Source of the DNA: Acidimicrobiia bacterium
Lineage (GTDB): Bacteria > Actinomycetota > Acidimicrobiia > Spongiisociales > UBA5794
Length of the DNA: 64,000 bases
Direction of reading: 5' to 3'
Assembly: GCA_041393965.1 (NCBI GenBank)
Contig: JAWKJB010000003.1
Coordinates: 62,001 to 126,000, forward strand
The notes under the pieces are model-generated. The model saw only the letters and a list, made by a program, of their open reading frames with translations. It did not search any database and was not told the DNA's origin. The translations under genes and the position numbers were made by a program. Below, piece by piece: positions 26,679-35,392 of the stretch (positions within the stretch are counted from its first letter, which is position 1; each line of letters opens with the position of its first letter).

Positions 26679-27551
26679 CTACGACTCGTCGGTCGCCGTC
26701 TCGTCGTCAGCCACATCCTCGCTGGCGTCTGACTCAGTCGCCTCTGACCCAGTCGCCCCTGACCCCACCGGCGGTGGGGGGAGATCCTCTTCGACTGCCT
26801 CGGCGACGGGGGATGTCGTCGAGGGTGGTGTCTGGGCGTCATGAGCCGAAATGGCGGCTGCGACGGCCTTCTCCGATTCCTGTCGGGTCACCAGGATCGC
26901 AACGACTGCGGCGATGATGCCGACGAGCACCACGATCCCCAGAATGATCCAGATCCAGATTGAGCCGGATCCTCCGAAGGACGACTCGGCGACGATGTTG
27001 ATCGATCCGCCAAGCGGGATCTTCCACACCAAGCGGCCGTCACGGACCTCATCGGCGTTGTGCTCGGTGACCTTGCCCGGCATCTTGATGATGATGTTCG
27101 CCGAGATGATGTCATCGGTGATCTGGGAAGGGTCAAACCCGAAATCCCCGCCGAGATCGTCGGTCTGCTGTCCCTCGACCGACGCCGTGAGCTTCGCCCC
27201 ATTGTCGTCGAAGGAGTACGAGAAGTTCGAGAACCCTTCACCGGCGTCCCCACCGTCCCATGTCGACAGGTCGTCGATCTCGGTGGAGACGGTCCAGTAG
27301 GTCATGTCTCCTTCGCTGCGCGTTTCGATCGGCCCGTCCCCGTCGAAGCCTTCGAACAGACCGTCGAGGAAGTCGTCCTCCGAGGCCCCGACTGAGCTGG
27401 TGATGAGGTCACGGAACTCATCATCCATACCGAACTCGACGGTGAAGGTCGCTGAGCCGTCCTCGTTGATGTCGAGTCCGACATTGGACTCGAGACGGCA
27501 TGCCGCCAGCACGAGTGCGAGGATTCCGAAAATGAGTGCATATTTGCGCAT
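26679..27551 (-). CDS. LppM-like lipoprotein with C-terminal membrane anchor
   Basis: The 290-residue protein has a lipoprotein signal (L-A-L-V-L-A-A-C), an LppM-type domain beginning V-G-L-D-I-N-E-D-G-S-A-T-F and ending in a beta-rich half (residues 25-195), one membrane helix (I-W-I-W-I-I-L-G-I-V-V-L-V-G-I) and an acidic low-complexity cytoplasmic tail. The LppM family occurs in actinobacteria; mycobacterial LppM affects surface lipids and phagosome interaction (family knowledge). No operon partner is visible. Confidence 0.78.
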   Translation of the reverse strand: MRKYALIFGILALVLAACRLESNVGLDINEDGSATFTVEFGMDDEFRDLITSSVGASEDDFLDGLFEGFDGDGPIETRSEGDMTYWTVSTEIDDLSTWDGGDAGEGFSNFSYSFDDNGAKLTASVEGQQTDDLGGDFGFDPSQITDDIISANIIIKMPGKVTEHNADEVRDGRLVWKIPLGGSINIVAESSFGGSGSIWIWIILGIVVLVGIIAAVVAILVTRQESEKAVAAAISAHDAQTPPSTTSPVAEAVEEDLPPPPVGSGATGSEATESDASEDVADDETATDES

Positions 27552-27622
27552 GGTCTGCTCCCCTGGGTGGGGTGATGGTAGGCGGGGGATTGCAGCGTTG
27601 CGAGAACCGATAGGGTCAGGAG

Positions 27623-28354
27623 ATGGAGGCTATCGCCGCGGAACTGCGGGCATCGTTCGTCGGAGCGTATCCGGCGTATGTCAGTCGCTGGTTCGCCAAG
27701 CGAAGGATCACGCCCGACGAGATGCTCGGCGACGCTGTTGTTGCCGGCACCCAACAGCTCGATCGCTTGCTCTCGGCCGCGGGCGAAACGCCGATCGCGG
27801 AACAGCGCAGGGGACCGCTTGAGTTGTTCGCAGATGGGCTCCGGCCAGTTGCAAGGGCGCTCGCCCACACCGGCATCGACCCGTTGCCGGTCGGCCAGCG
27901 ATCACGACTCCAGGATTGGGATGTGTACGGCCTGGCACCCGGCTCGTCCCAGGTGTTGGGGGAGCGCGCACATGCTGCACACCTCGCGTGGGGTGTCGCA
28001 CGGGCAAGCGCCGCTGGCGTTGGTGTGGGCGCCGGCCGCCGCCCACCGGAGCGTCCGGCTGTTCAGGTCGTGTGCCGGGATGCAGACGCTGGCAGGATCG
28101 CAGCAGCACTCACGGCCGCGGGGTACCGGATCGCCCGCGACGATGCGGTACGGGTCGTCGTGGTGCTCGTCGATGTCGACATCTTCCCCGACTCGATCGC
28201 GACCTTGGTCGACAGCGGTCGGCGCGTGCTCGCGTACGGTGACTCCGTCAACGACCTCACATCGCCCGGTTGGCATTCGGCAGGCGTGTGGAGGGTTGCA
28301 AGCCGAGCCCGGGTCCTCGAGCAGCTTTCCACGCTGCTACCCGGCCTCGCGTGA
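27623..28354 (+). CDS. Unknown protein with receiver-like C-terminal fold
   Basis: I do not recognise this 243-residue protein. The N-terminal 100 residues are helical and include R-W-F-A-K-R-R-I and a A-G-T-Q-Q-L-D segment. After an Ala/Gly/Arg-rich linker the C-terminal 100 residues alternate strands and helices (V-Q-V-V-C-R-D-A, V-R-V-V-V-V-L-V-D-V-D-I, R-R-V-L-A-Y-G-D-S-V) like a degenerate response-regulator receiver lacking a clear phospho-acceptor pocket. TTGCAG and TAGGGT boxes 15 bases apart place a leaderless start at ATG 27623. It is divergent from the LppM-like gene. Confidence 0.65.
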   Translation: MEAIAAELRASFVGAYPAYVSRWFAKRRITPDEMLGDAVVAGTQQLDRLLSAAGETPIAEQRRGPLELFADGLRPVARALAHTGIDPLPVGQRSRLQDWDVYGLAPGSSQVLGERAHAAHLAWGVARASAAGVGVGAGRRPPERPAVQVVCRDADAGRIAAALTAAGYRIARDDAVRVVVVLVDVDIFPDSIATLVDSGRRVLAYGDSVNDLTSPGWHSAGVWRVASRARVLEQLSTLLPGLA

Positions 28355-29101
28355 TCCGTATCGCGCCGCGATCGCCGCCGACAGGTAGTTGGTGAGCCCG
28401 ACACCGGCCTTGTCGAGGTTCGCGGCGAAGCGCCGATCGCCGGTATAGAGCTCACCGAGACCGCTGTGGATCTCCGGGGAGCAGTCGTAGAACCAACGGC
28501 TGATATGCGCTCGGTGCGCATCCACCGCATCTGCGGCTCTCGGGTCATCCGCTGCGACGGTGTTTGCCATCAGACCGAGGAACTGCTCGTACACCGCGTC
28601 GGCTTCGGCGGCAATCTCCTTCCAGTCGGCTTCGGTGTAGGTCGCCGTTCGCGCGGCGGACTGTCCATAGGCGTCCGTGTCGCCCCACCGCTGTCGCGTC
28701 TCGTCGTCGTACTGGGAAGGATCGAAATCGCCGAACACGCTCAGCTTCTCGTCAGGGGTCATGGGTGCTCCTGTTCTGTGTGCGAGGATTGCTCGGTCGA
28801 GCATGGTGCCGATCGAGCGCAGCCTTGATATCTGGTCCGTGACGCGACGCCGCTCCTCGATGAGGGCTTCGGTGGGATCCGTGCCGCCATCGATGATTGA
28901 CCGGATGTCCTCGAGACCAAGGCCGAGTTCCCGATAGACGAGGATCGTCCGCAGTCGGTCGAGGTCATCATCGCCGTACAGGCGATAGCCGTTACCGGCA
29001 CGGCTCGACGGTGTGAGCAGTCCTATCTCGTCGTAGTGGTGCAGGGCCCTCACGGTGAGTCCCGACAATGCGGCCACGGTGCCAACCGTTCGCTGTTGCA
29101 T
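28337..29101 (-). CDS. MerR-family regulator with TipAS-like ligand domain
   Basis: The 254-residue protein has a MerR winged helix (T-V-G-T-V-A-A-L-S-G-L-T-V-R-A-L-H-H-Y-D-E-I-G-L-L), a dimerisation coiled coil, and a C-terminal TipAS-type domain of about 130 residues with the W-F-Y-D-C-S-P-E-I-H motif. TipAS domains bind hydrophobic or peptide drugs (family knowledge), so this may be a drug-responsive activator. No target gene is adjacent. TACGGT lies six bases before ATG 29101 (leaderless type), so a longer start at 29119 is unlikely. Its end overlaps the end of the unknown gene by 18 bases. Confidence 0.88.
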   Translation of the reverse strand: MQQRTVGTVAALSGLTVRALHHYDEIGLLTPSSRAGNGYRLYGDDDLDRLRTILVYRELGLGLEDIRSIIDGGTDPTEALIEERRRVTDQISRLRSIGTMLDRAILAHRTGAPMTPDEKLSVFGDFDPSQYDDETRQRWGDTDAYGQSAARTATYTEADWKEIAAEADAVYEQFLGLMANTVAADDPRAADAVDAHRAHISRWFYDCSPEIHSGLGELYTGDRRFAANLDKAGVGLTNYLSAAIAARYGSREAG

Positions 29102-29166
29102 CCCTCCACCGTAAACCATGACGCAGCGTGAGGGTCAAGCCGACGAGGGTGCAGTACTTCGGAGCG

Positions 29167-29592
29167 TCAGGAGCGGAGCCGGAAGATCCGCTTCAGGACG
29201 ACAAGGCCACCGATGACCGCCCCGAGGGCGACCAATGCCTTGCGAGCGTCGATGATGACCGTGGCATCGCCTTCGATCGTTCCGGCGAAGAGCATCCCGA
29301 TCTTGCTGTGGTCGGCCTTGACGGTGTCGGCGATCGTGATCATCGCCCCCGCCGAGGTGAAGGTGACATTGTCGGCGCTCACCAACACCGCGCCGCCCAG
29401 CTGGAACGAGGCGTCGGTTGCCTCTGCCACCACCACACCACCCTGGTTGACGGTGAGGGTCCCGGCCGACGCCGACTGGATGCCTCCTTGGGTGACCGTG
29501 ACCGTGTCCGCTTGCACGACGCCGGCGCCGCCCTGGTTGATCTCGACCGTTTCGGCGTTGACCTCGTCGATGACCTCGATGTCGTGATCCAT
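29167..29592 (-). CDS. Small beta-solenoid-like repeat protein with C-terminal membrane helix
   Basis: The 141-residue protein is built from about seven repeats of 13-16 residues, the first three with the pattern (A/D)-x-(T/V)-(V/L)-x-(V/I)-x-Q-G-G. Later repeats keep the spacing but lose the Q-G-G. This suggests a small right-handed beta-helix of the bactofilin/polymer-forming kind (inference from repeat spacing). The last 22 residues are a membrane helix ending K-R-I-F-R-L-R-S, so it may be tail-anchored with the solenoid in the cytoplasm. GAGGA precedes the ATG. I know no named family for it. Confidence 0.62.
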   Translation of the reverse strand: MDHDIEVIDEVNAETVEINQGGAGVVQADTVTVTQGGIQSASAGTLTVNQGGVVVAEATDASFQLGGAVLVSADNVTFTSAGAMITIADTVKADHSKIGMLFAGTIEGDATVIIDARKALVALGAVIGGLVVLKRIFRLRS

Positions 29593-29687
29593 GGTGTCCT
29601 CAGTTCGAGCGCGTAGCGATGTCGGTGCCAGTTTACGGGAGCGAACGCTTCGTCATCCCAGACGGTGACAACGGGCAGCCCGCGCGG

Positions 29688-30356
29688 TCAGGATCGCGAC
29701 CCACGGGCCGCGAGCTGAACATCCCGCCCTGCCTGGATGTGGGCGATCATCTCCTTTTCGGCCCGTGCGGCATCTCCGGCGAGGAGGGCATCGAGGAGCG
29801 GGACATGCTCGTCGACCACATGTTGGATGTGGGCGTCCGAGCTGAACGCATGCGCGTACATGCGTAGCCCGATGCTCCGAGTCCAGACGGAGTCGAACAG
29901 CTCCACGAGCACCGGGTTTCCGGTCGCTCTGACGACTTCTCTGTGAACGGCCTCGTTTGCGCGAAACGCCTCAGTGACGGAGACCGGTTCGGACTCGGCG
30001 TGTGAACGCACCATCCGCTCGAGCTTGCCGAGTGCGGCTGCATCCTGGGCCTCGGCGACCGCCCGGGCGGCGAACCCCTCGATCGCGATGCGGGCTTCGT
30101 ACAGGTCGTTGATGTCGTCTTCGGAGATGTCCCGGACGAAGAACCCCCTTCGCTGCACGAACTCGAGGATCCCCTCTTGTTCGAGGCGAAGAAGGGCTTC
30201 ACGAACCGGGGTTCTGCTCACCGCGAGGTCGGCAGCGAGCGACTCTTGGATGAGCCGGGTACCGGGGGGGATGGTACCTCGCACGATCGCGTCGAACACC
30301 TGCTCGTAGACCGATTCGGCAAGCCGGGTCTGTGTCTGATCGATCTTGCTGAACAC
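29688..30356 (-). CDS. GntR/FCD-family transcription regulator of the downstream amine/BMC locus
   Basis: The 222-residue protein has a winged-helix domain (P-P-G-T-R-L...L-A-V-S-R-T-P-V-R-E-A-L-L-R-L) and a helical FCD ligand domain whose metal-type residues include the D, H and H positions common in FadR/VanR-like members. GTG 30356 is set by GGGGAGGAA six bases upstream; a start further up would lack one. It is divergent from the importer operon. One palindromic operator overlaps its own start and two more lie in the shared upstream region, so autoregulation and repression released by an amine or derived acid are likely (inference). Confidence 0.9.
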   Translation of the reverse strand: MFSKIDQTQTRLAESVYEQVFDAIVRGTIPPGTRLIQESLAADLAVSRTPVREALLRLEQEGILEFVQRRGFFVRDISEDDINDLYEARIAIEGFAARAVAEAQDAAALGKLERMVRSHAESEPVSVTEAFRANEAVHREVVRATGNPVLVELFDSVWTRSIGLRMYAHAFSSDAHIQHVVDEHVPLLDALLAGDAARAEKEMIAHIQAGRDVQLAARGSRS

Positions 30357-30364
30357 CGTGTTCC
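30350..30364. promoter_or_regulatory. Operator copy 1 (GntR-type palindrome) over the regulator's start codon
   Basis: TGAACACCGTGTTCC is a 7-1-7 palindrome around a central C and overlaps the GTG start of the GntR gene. It shares the pattern TG-(T/A)-A-(Y)-(W)-C-C-G-(Y)-(R)-T-(W)-C with three other sites in the locus. Probable autorepression site. Confidence 0.6.
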
Positions 30365-30418
30365 TCCCCACTGACGCGGCCTGCAGGCTACCGACCCGCA
30401 ACCGTGGTGGCGACGGAT

Positions 30419-30433
30419 TGTATTCCGCATACA
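30419..30433. promoter_or_regulatory. Operator copy 2 in the GntR/importer intergenic region
   Basis: TGTATTCCGCATACA differs at only three of 15 positions from copy 3 downstream. It lies about 60 bases before the regulator start, where it could cover the regulator promoter. Confidence 0.7.
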
Positions 30434-30513
30434 CCCCGTCGTTGGGCCCTTCTCCTCAACGCGGATCCCCACGACACGGATTCCGATAAGTGAGTTGCGC
30501 GCTCAGAAATTTC

Positions 30514-30528
30514 TGTATACCGTATTCA
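30514..30528. promoter_or_regulatory. Operator copy 3 before the importer operon
   Basis: TGTATACCGTATTCA lies 48 bases before the start of the substrate-binding protein gene. The palindrome is the same 7-1-7 type as copies 1, 2 and 4. Binding here would block initiation of the liv-like operon. Confidence 0.7.
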
Positions 30529-30575
30529 AGCAGATCGGGTGGCAGGAAGTAGCTGCGCTCGCGAGGGAGGTACGA

Positions 30576-31886
30576 ATGTCCTGTAGAAACAAGCCGGTGG
30601 GCAGGTCCGTTCGAATGAGGTGGTTCACGATTGTCACCGTGATCGCCCTCCTTGCGGCGGCATGCTCGTCGGGATCGAGCGACGACACGACGACCACTGC
30701 CCCGGGCGGTGAAACGACAACGACCGCAGGCGGTGAAACGACCACCACCGCGGTGGCTCCCGGTGTCACCACACTCGACGATTGGCTTGCCGCCGATCTG
30801 TCCAACTGTGCGGACGCCCCGACGGGTGAGCCGTTCATCATCGGGTACGCGGCCGACTTCTCAGAGGTCGGCGGATTCGCCGACGAGCCTGGGGCGGACG
30901 CTGCCAAGTTCATGGTCGAGCTGATCAACTGCGCTGGCGGCGTTGGCGGGCATCCCGTCGAGATCATCGTCAAGGATGTGCAGGGCGATCCCGATGTCAC
31001 CCAGCGCGCAGCGACCGAGCTTCTCGACGAAGGCGTCCACGCCCTCCTCGGACCACCGTTCTCCGATTTCGGACTTCCGTTGCTCCAGGTGGTCGGCGGA
31101 CAGGTACCGGTCATCTTCGTTGCATCGACCGAGCCCATCCTTGCGAACGAGGAGTCCCTGTCGTTCCTCGGGACCTTCGACGACACGAGGCAGGCGACGG
31201 AAGCGGCGCTGTTTGCTCGCGGCCTTGGAAACGAATCCGCGGTGACATTCAGCATCCCGGGTCCGTACTTCGGATACAACCCCGAGGTTTTCACCAAGGT
31301 GTTCGAGGATGACGGTGGAACCGTTCTTTCGGACTACACCTTCGGCTTCGAGGATCAGGATTTCTCGACGCAGGTGAACGCCATTGCTGGCCTCGCCGAG
31401 CCGCCGGATGTCCTGTTCACGGCGATGCTCACGCCACAGCTCGGGGTGTTGATCCCACAGCTCACCGCTGCTGGCATCACACCGACCTATGTCTTCGCGG
31501 ATGCCGCGGACGCGACAAGGGTCTGGGATCTCGGCGCCGATGCCGAAGGCGCGTACTTCGTGAGCCATGCCTTCCCGTCACCGGACAACCGGATGCAGGA
31601 CTTCCTCGACAAGTATGAGGAGGCAAACGGTGAGCCGCTTGCAACCTTCTCGTTCGGGGGTCTCGCGGCCGATGCGGTGGTGCTGATGACCGATGCGTTC
31701 GTACGATCAGGCTTCGCCCTCGACGGCGTCACGATCGGCGAAACCCTCAAAGGGGCGTCGGATGTCACCGTTGTGACCGGGACGGTCAGCTATGCGGGCT
31801 CGAACGGTGTCCAGCAGAAGCCGCTGTACATCCTCCAGGTCAAGGGCGGCGATGTCGCCCTCGCCGAGGTGGTTGGCAGCTCCTAG
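30576..31886 (+). CDS. Substrate-binding lipoprotein, Liv-type ABC importer of the amine/BMC locus
   Basis: The 436-residue protein has a lipoprotein signal ending L-L-A-A-A-C30, a long Thr/Gly linker with three E/D-T-T-T-T repeats, and a periplasmic-binding-protein type 1 fold of the LivJ kind (I-G-Y-A-A-D-F-S...G-G-V-G-G-H-P-V-E-I-I-V-K-D). GGGAGG lies five bases before ATG 30576; the longer frame upstream would bury the signal. It heads the operon importer-SDR-ligase and shares its operator region with the GntR gene. The ligand could be an amine, amino alcohol or amide (inference from neighbours). Confidence 0.88.
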   Translation: MSCRNKPVGRSVRMRWFTIVTVIALLAAACSSGSSDDTTTTAPGGETTTTAGGETTTTAVAPGVTTLDDWLAADLSNCADAPTGEPFIIGYAADFSEVGGFADEPGADAAKFMVELINCAGGVGGHPVEIIVKDVQGDPDVTQRAATELLDEGVHALLGPPFSDFGLPLLQVVGGQVPVIFVASTEPILANEESLSFLGTFDDTRQATEAALFARGLGNESAVTFSIPGPYFGYNPEVFTKVFEDDGGTVLSDYTFGFEDQDFSTQVNAIAGLAEPPDVLFTAMLTPQLGVLIPQLTAAGITPTYVFADAADATRVWDLGADAEGAYFVSHAFPSPDNRMQDFLDKYEEANGEPLATFSFGGLAADAVVLMTDAFVRSGFALDGVTIGETLKGASDVTVVTGTVSYAGSNGVQQKPLYILQVKGGDVALAEVVGSS

Positions 31887-31905
31887 GGACCAAAGGCACC
31901 CTTCC

Positions 31906-32613
31906 ATGCTGGAGGTGGAGGGTCTCACGACCCGATACGGATCCATCACCGGCCTGCGCGACGCTTCGATCGTCGTGCGGGTCGGTGAGATCGTCGGCAT
32001 CATGGGTCCGAACGGTGCCGGAAAGACCACGCTGCTCAACACCATCATCGGGTTACTAAGACCCTCCGCCGGACGCATCGTTTTCCGCGACGATGATGTG
32101 ACTGGTCTCAGCCCGGAGGCCATGCTGCGCCGAGGCATCGCCCTCGTTCCCGAGCAGCGACGCCTGTTCAGCGAGCTGACCGTCGAGGAGAACCTGCTCG
32201 TTGCCGGCGTCACCAGCAAGGCAGTCGACCGCCACAAACGGCTCACTGAAGTGATGGACCTCTTTCCGGTTCTCGGTGACAGAGCGACCATGCCAGCGGG
32301 GTTTCTCTCGGGTGGGGAGGCGCAGCAGCTCGCGATCGGGCGGGGCCTGATGAGCGGGCCGGAGCTCCTCCTGATGGACGAGCCGACGCTCGGCCTCGCC
32401 CCGAGTCTTGTCACCATGGTGTTCGATCTCGTTGAGCGTCTTCGCAAGGACGGGACGACGCTCGTTGTCGTCGAGCAGAACGCACGGCGCCTCCTCGAGA
32501 TCGCCGATCGCGCCTACCTCCTGCGAACGGGCAATGTCGTGGCTGAGGCAACCGCAGACGCCCTCAAAGAGCGCGACGACCTCTTCGATGTCTATCTCGG
32601 TGCAGCCGAATGA
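31906..32613 (+). CDS. livF: ABC importer ATPase, LivF type
   Basis: The 235-residue ATPase has Walker A G-P-N-G-A-G-K-T-T, signature L-S-G-G-E-A-Q-Q-L and Walker B L-L-L-M-D-E-P-T-L-G-L. The A-x-V-P-E-Q-R-R-L-F motif after the Q loop is typical of LivF. It is placed second in the operon and overlaps livH by four bases. The LivG partner is fused to LivM downstream. Confidence 0.92.
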   Translation: MLEVEGLTTRYGSITGLRDASIVVRVGEIVGIMGPNGAGKTTLLNTIIGLLRPSAGRIVFRDDDVTGLSPEAMLRRGIALVPEQRRLFSELTVEENLLVAGVTSKAVDRHKRLTEVMDLFPVLGDRATMPAGFLSGGEAQQLAIGRGLMSGPELLLMDEPTLGLAPSLVTMVFDLVERLRKDGTTLVVVEQNARRLLEIADRAYLLRTGNVVAEATADALKERDDLFDVYLGAAE

Positions 32614-33497
32614 GTGTTTTCGTCCAACAGCTGGTGGATGGGATTGGCCAGGGAAGCATCTACGCGCTGCTCGCGCTCTCCCTTGCGGTGATCTTCGGCG
32701 TGATGCATCTCGTGAACTTCGCCCACGGTGAGTTGATCACGGTCTCGGCCTATGTCGCGTATGGGCTGTCGGTCGCGGGCTACGGATGGGCCGTGATCAT
32801 TCCGGCGATTCTCGTGACCTCGGTCATCACATCGATCGCCATCGAGTTCCTTGCGTTCCGTTGGGTGAGGGGATCTGACGAATTCACCATGCTGCTCACA
32901 TCCTTCGGCGTGCACTTCGTCGTCAGCGCCCTCTTCTTGATGTTTGTCTCCCCGAAGCCGCTCAGTTTCCCGAAGCCGGGTTGGATCTTCAACACCGTCA
33001 ATGTGGCGGGGATCAGCTTCGAGGTTTTCGACCTGGTGACCGTCGCCGCGACCCTTGCAACGCTGTACGCAACGGCGTGGGTGCTGCGCAAGACCATGTT
33101 CGGGATCACGCTGCGGGCCGCCTCGCTCGATTTCGACGCAGCAAGGCTCATGGGTGTTCGGTCCAACGGTGTCATTCGGGGGGCCTTCGCAATGGCGGGC
33201 GTCCTCGCCGGGGTCGCAGGCGTGTTTTGGCTGATGAGGACCGGCACCGCGAGCCCCACTGCAGGGTTGACACCGTTGCTGTTCGGCGTGATCGCGGTCG
33301 TAGCGGGGGGTCTCGATAGCCTGCGTGGCGCCGTTGTTGGAGGATTCGCGCTCGGGATCGTCCAGGTCATGTTGCGCGGGTTCCTCCCGCCGCAGTACTC
33401 GGGCCTCACCGAAGGACTGCTCTTCGTCCTGCTTGCCCTGCTGTTCATCTTCCGTCCCCAAGGCCTGATCACCGTCAGCCACGCGGAGCGAGTGTGA
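32610..33497 (+). CDS. livH: ABC importer permease, LivH type
   Basis: This 295-residue permease has about eight membrane helices. Key segments are G-I-G-Q-G-S-I-Y-A-L-L-A-L, V-N-F-A-H-G-E-L-I-T and the loop with R-A-A-S-L-D-F-D-A-A-R-L-M-G-V, which contacts the ATPases. ATG 32610 overlaps livF, and its end overlaps the next gene. Confidence 0.92.
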   Translation: MSVFVQQLVDGIGQGSIYALLALSLAVIFGVMHLVNFAHGELITVSAYVAYGLSVAGYGWAVIIPAILVTSVITSIAIEFLAFRWVRGSDEFTMLLTSFGVHFVVSALFLMFVSPKPLSFPKPGWIFNTVNVAGISFEVFDLVTVAATLATLYATAWVLRKTMFGITLRAASLDFDAARLMGVRSNGVIRGAFAMAGVLAGVAGVFWLMRTGTASPTAGLTPLLFGVIAVVAGGLDSLRGAVVGGFALGIVQVMLRGFLPPQYSGLTEGLLFVLLALLFIFRPQGLITVSHAERV

Positions 33498-35326
33498 TGC
33501 GGCAGCGCCTCCTTGATCGGTGGGTGCTTCCGGTCGGGGGCCAGCTCGTGCTCGTCGGGATCCTCATCCTTGGCGGCGTGGCGTACGCAAGCGGAGGCCA
33601 GGGTGGTGGCCGCGACCTCCTCGTCACCCAGGTGTTCATCAACGCGATCCTCGTCGTGGGACTCCAGGTCTACATGGGCAACACGGGGGTGCTCTCGTTC
33701 GGGCATATGGGCTTCGCCGCCATCGGTGGATACACAGTCATGCTGCTGGTGATGGATCCGACCATGAAGGACATCCTCATCCCCGATGCGCCATTCGGCG
33801 TCGGTGACATCTCCATCGACCCGCTCGCTGCGACCGTAATCGCCATCGCCCTCGTGGCCCTCTTCGCATTCGTCGTCGGTTTGGGACTGATCCGAGCGGT
33901 TCGGTACGCGGGCCCGGTCGCTGCGACGATGATCACGCTTGCGCTGTTGTTCCTCGTTCGTGAGGTGGCGGCCAACTTCGTCACGCTCACGGCAGGGAAC
34001 CGTTCCGGACTGGCTCTGGGACCGGGTCAGGGACTCGACGGCAAGCTCTGGGTCTACATCGGGCTGGTGTTTGCGGTCGTGGTCGCGAGGCTGTTCCGTG
34101 AAAGCCGACTTGGGCGACTCGCACAGGCCACACGCGACGATGACCTTGCCGCGAGGGCCATGGGGATCAACCCCGCCGTTCCGCATATGGTGGCGCTGCT
34201 GTTGAGTGTTGTGCTCGTGACGGTCGGGGCGTCGTTGCGGGTGCTGTCGCTCGGCTCGATGACACCCAACTTCTTCTTCTTCGACCTCACCCTGTTGACC
34301 CTCGCGATGCTGATCGTCGGCGGGAGGGGAAGCGTCACCGGCAGCCTGGTTGGCGTCGCCGTCATCACGGTCGGCAACGAGGTCGCCAGAGTCCTCGCAA
34401 GTGACTCGGTGACCGTGCCGGGCCTCGACTGGTTCCTCAGGCCCGGACTGTCGGCGCTGTTCCTCGGCGGGGCGATGCTTGGCTTCATGATGCTGCGACC
34501 GCAGGGCCTGTTGGGGGATCGCGAGCTTGAGGACCCCCTCCGACGGCGCCTTCGCGAGAAAGCCGATCCGCCGGAACCACCGACGAGCCTCCCGGAACCG
34601 GGTGATGCTCGACTCGTCGGCACGGATATGACCGTCCGTTTCGGAGGTTTCGTCGCCGTCGACGGTGTCTCGATCGAGGTTGCTGTCGGCGAAGTGGTAG
34701 GCCTCATCGGTCCCAACGGCGCTGGGAAGACGACGCTGATCAATGCCATCACCGGGGTCATCCAACCGAACAGCGGCACTTGGAGCCTCGATGGTCACGA
34801 CCTCAGCGGGCTGCCCTCCTTCAAGGTGGCGCGGCTCGGCATCGCCCGCACCTTCCAAAACCTCAGGTTGTTCCAGAGCCTCACCGTGCGCGAGAACATC
34901 GCCGCATCAGCGATCGTTGCGGCCCGCCACCGCAGCGAGTATGCCGCCCCCGCTGCCGATGCCCTGATCTACGCCGTTGGCCTGTGGGATGACCGTGAAA
35001 GCCGCGCCGGTGCCATCAACTACGGCGCTGCGCGCAAACTCGAGCTTGTCAGGGCTGCCGCTCTCGCCCCAGGGATCCTCCTCCTCGACGAACCGACGGC
35101 GGGGATGTGGGAAGAGGACTCGGTTGCCATGGTTGGCCAGATCCGACAGGTCGCATCGTGGATCGGGGCGGGCGTGCTCGTGATCGACCACGATCTCCAT
35201 TTCATTACCGCGATCTGTGATCGCATCTATGTCCTCGACCAGGGGGAGATCATTGCCCACGGCTCCGCCGAGGAGGTGAAGGCCGACCCACGGGTGCAGG
35301 CCGCCTACCTCGGCACCGATGAGTGA
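33494..35326 (+). CDS. LivM permease fused to LivG ATPase
   Basis: The 610-residue protein joins two normally separate subunits. Residues 1-345 are a LivM permease with about ten helices and the motifs G-N-T-G-V-L-S-F-G-H-M-G-F and R-A-M-G-I-N-P. Residues 375-610 are a LivG ATPase with Walker A G-P-N-G-A-G-K-T-T, a deviant signature N-Y-G-A-A-R-K-L-E and Walker B L-L-L-D-E-P-T-A-G-M. GTG 33494 or ATG 33497 is the start, overlapping livH. LivM-LivG fusions occur in some importers of this family. The other Liv system in this window (60-63 kb) has separate genes. Confidence 0.92.
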   Translation: MMRQRLLDRWVLPVGGQLVLVGILILGGVAYASGGQGGGRDLLVTQVFINAILVVGLQVYMGNTGVLSFGHMGFAAIGGYTVMLLVMDPTMKDILIPDAPFGVGDISIDPLAATVIAIALVALFAFVVGLGLIRAVRYAGPVAATMITLALLFLVREVAANFVTLTAGNRSGLALGPGQGLDGKLWVYIGLVFAVVVARLFRESRLGRLAQATRDDDLAARAMGINPAVPHMVALLLSVVLVTVGASLRVLSLGSMTPNFFFFDLTLLTLAMLIVGGRGSVTGSLVGVAVITVGNEVARVLASDSVTVPGLDWFLRPGLSALFLGGAMLGFMMLRPQGLLGDRELEDPLRRRLREKADPPEPPTSLPEPGDARLVGTDMTVRFGGFVAVDGVSIEVAVGEVVGLIGPNGAGKTTLINAITGVIQPNSGTWSLDGHDLSGLPSFKVARLGIARTFQNLRLFQSLTVRENIAASAIVAARHRSEYAAPAADALIYAVGLWDDRESRAGAINYGAARKLELVRAAALAPGILLLDEPTAGMWEEDSVAMVGQIRQVASWIGAGVLVIDHDLHFITAICDRIYVLDQGEIIAHGSAEEVKADPRVQAAYLGTDE

Positions 35327-35392
35327 ATCGAGTGCCTCACTGGAGACCGCGCGTACCGGGTTCCAGGAGATCGGGGGCTCCAAGGCTGTGGG

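Noticed and set aside
29128..29616. Plus-strand frame across the small solenoid gene
   Set aside because: The minus-strand reading has regular repeats, a membrane helix and a ribosome binding site; the plus-strand reading has none of these.
32780..34858. 692-codon open frame on the minus strand opposite livH and the LivM-LivG fusion
   Set aside because: It is antisense to clear membrane-protein genes, is made of His/Arg/Asp/Glu-rich sequence with no domain and has no ribosome binding site. It is a GC-rich shadow frame.
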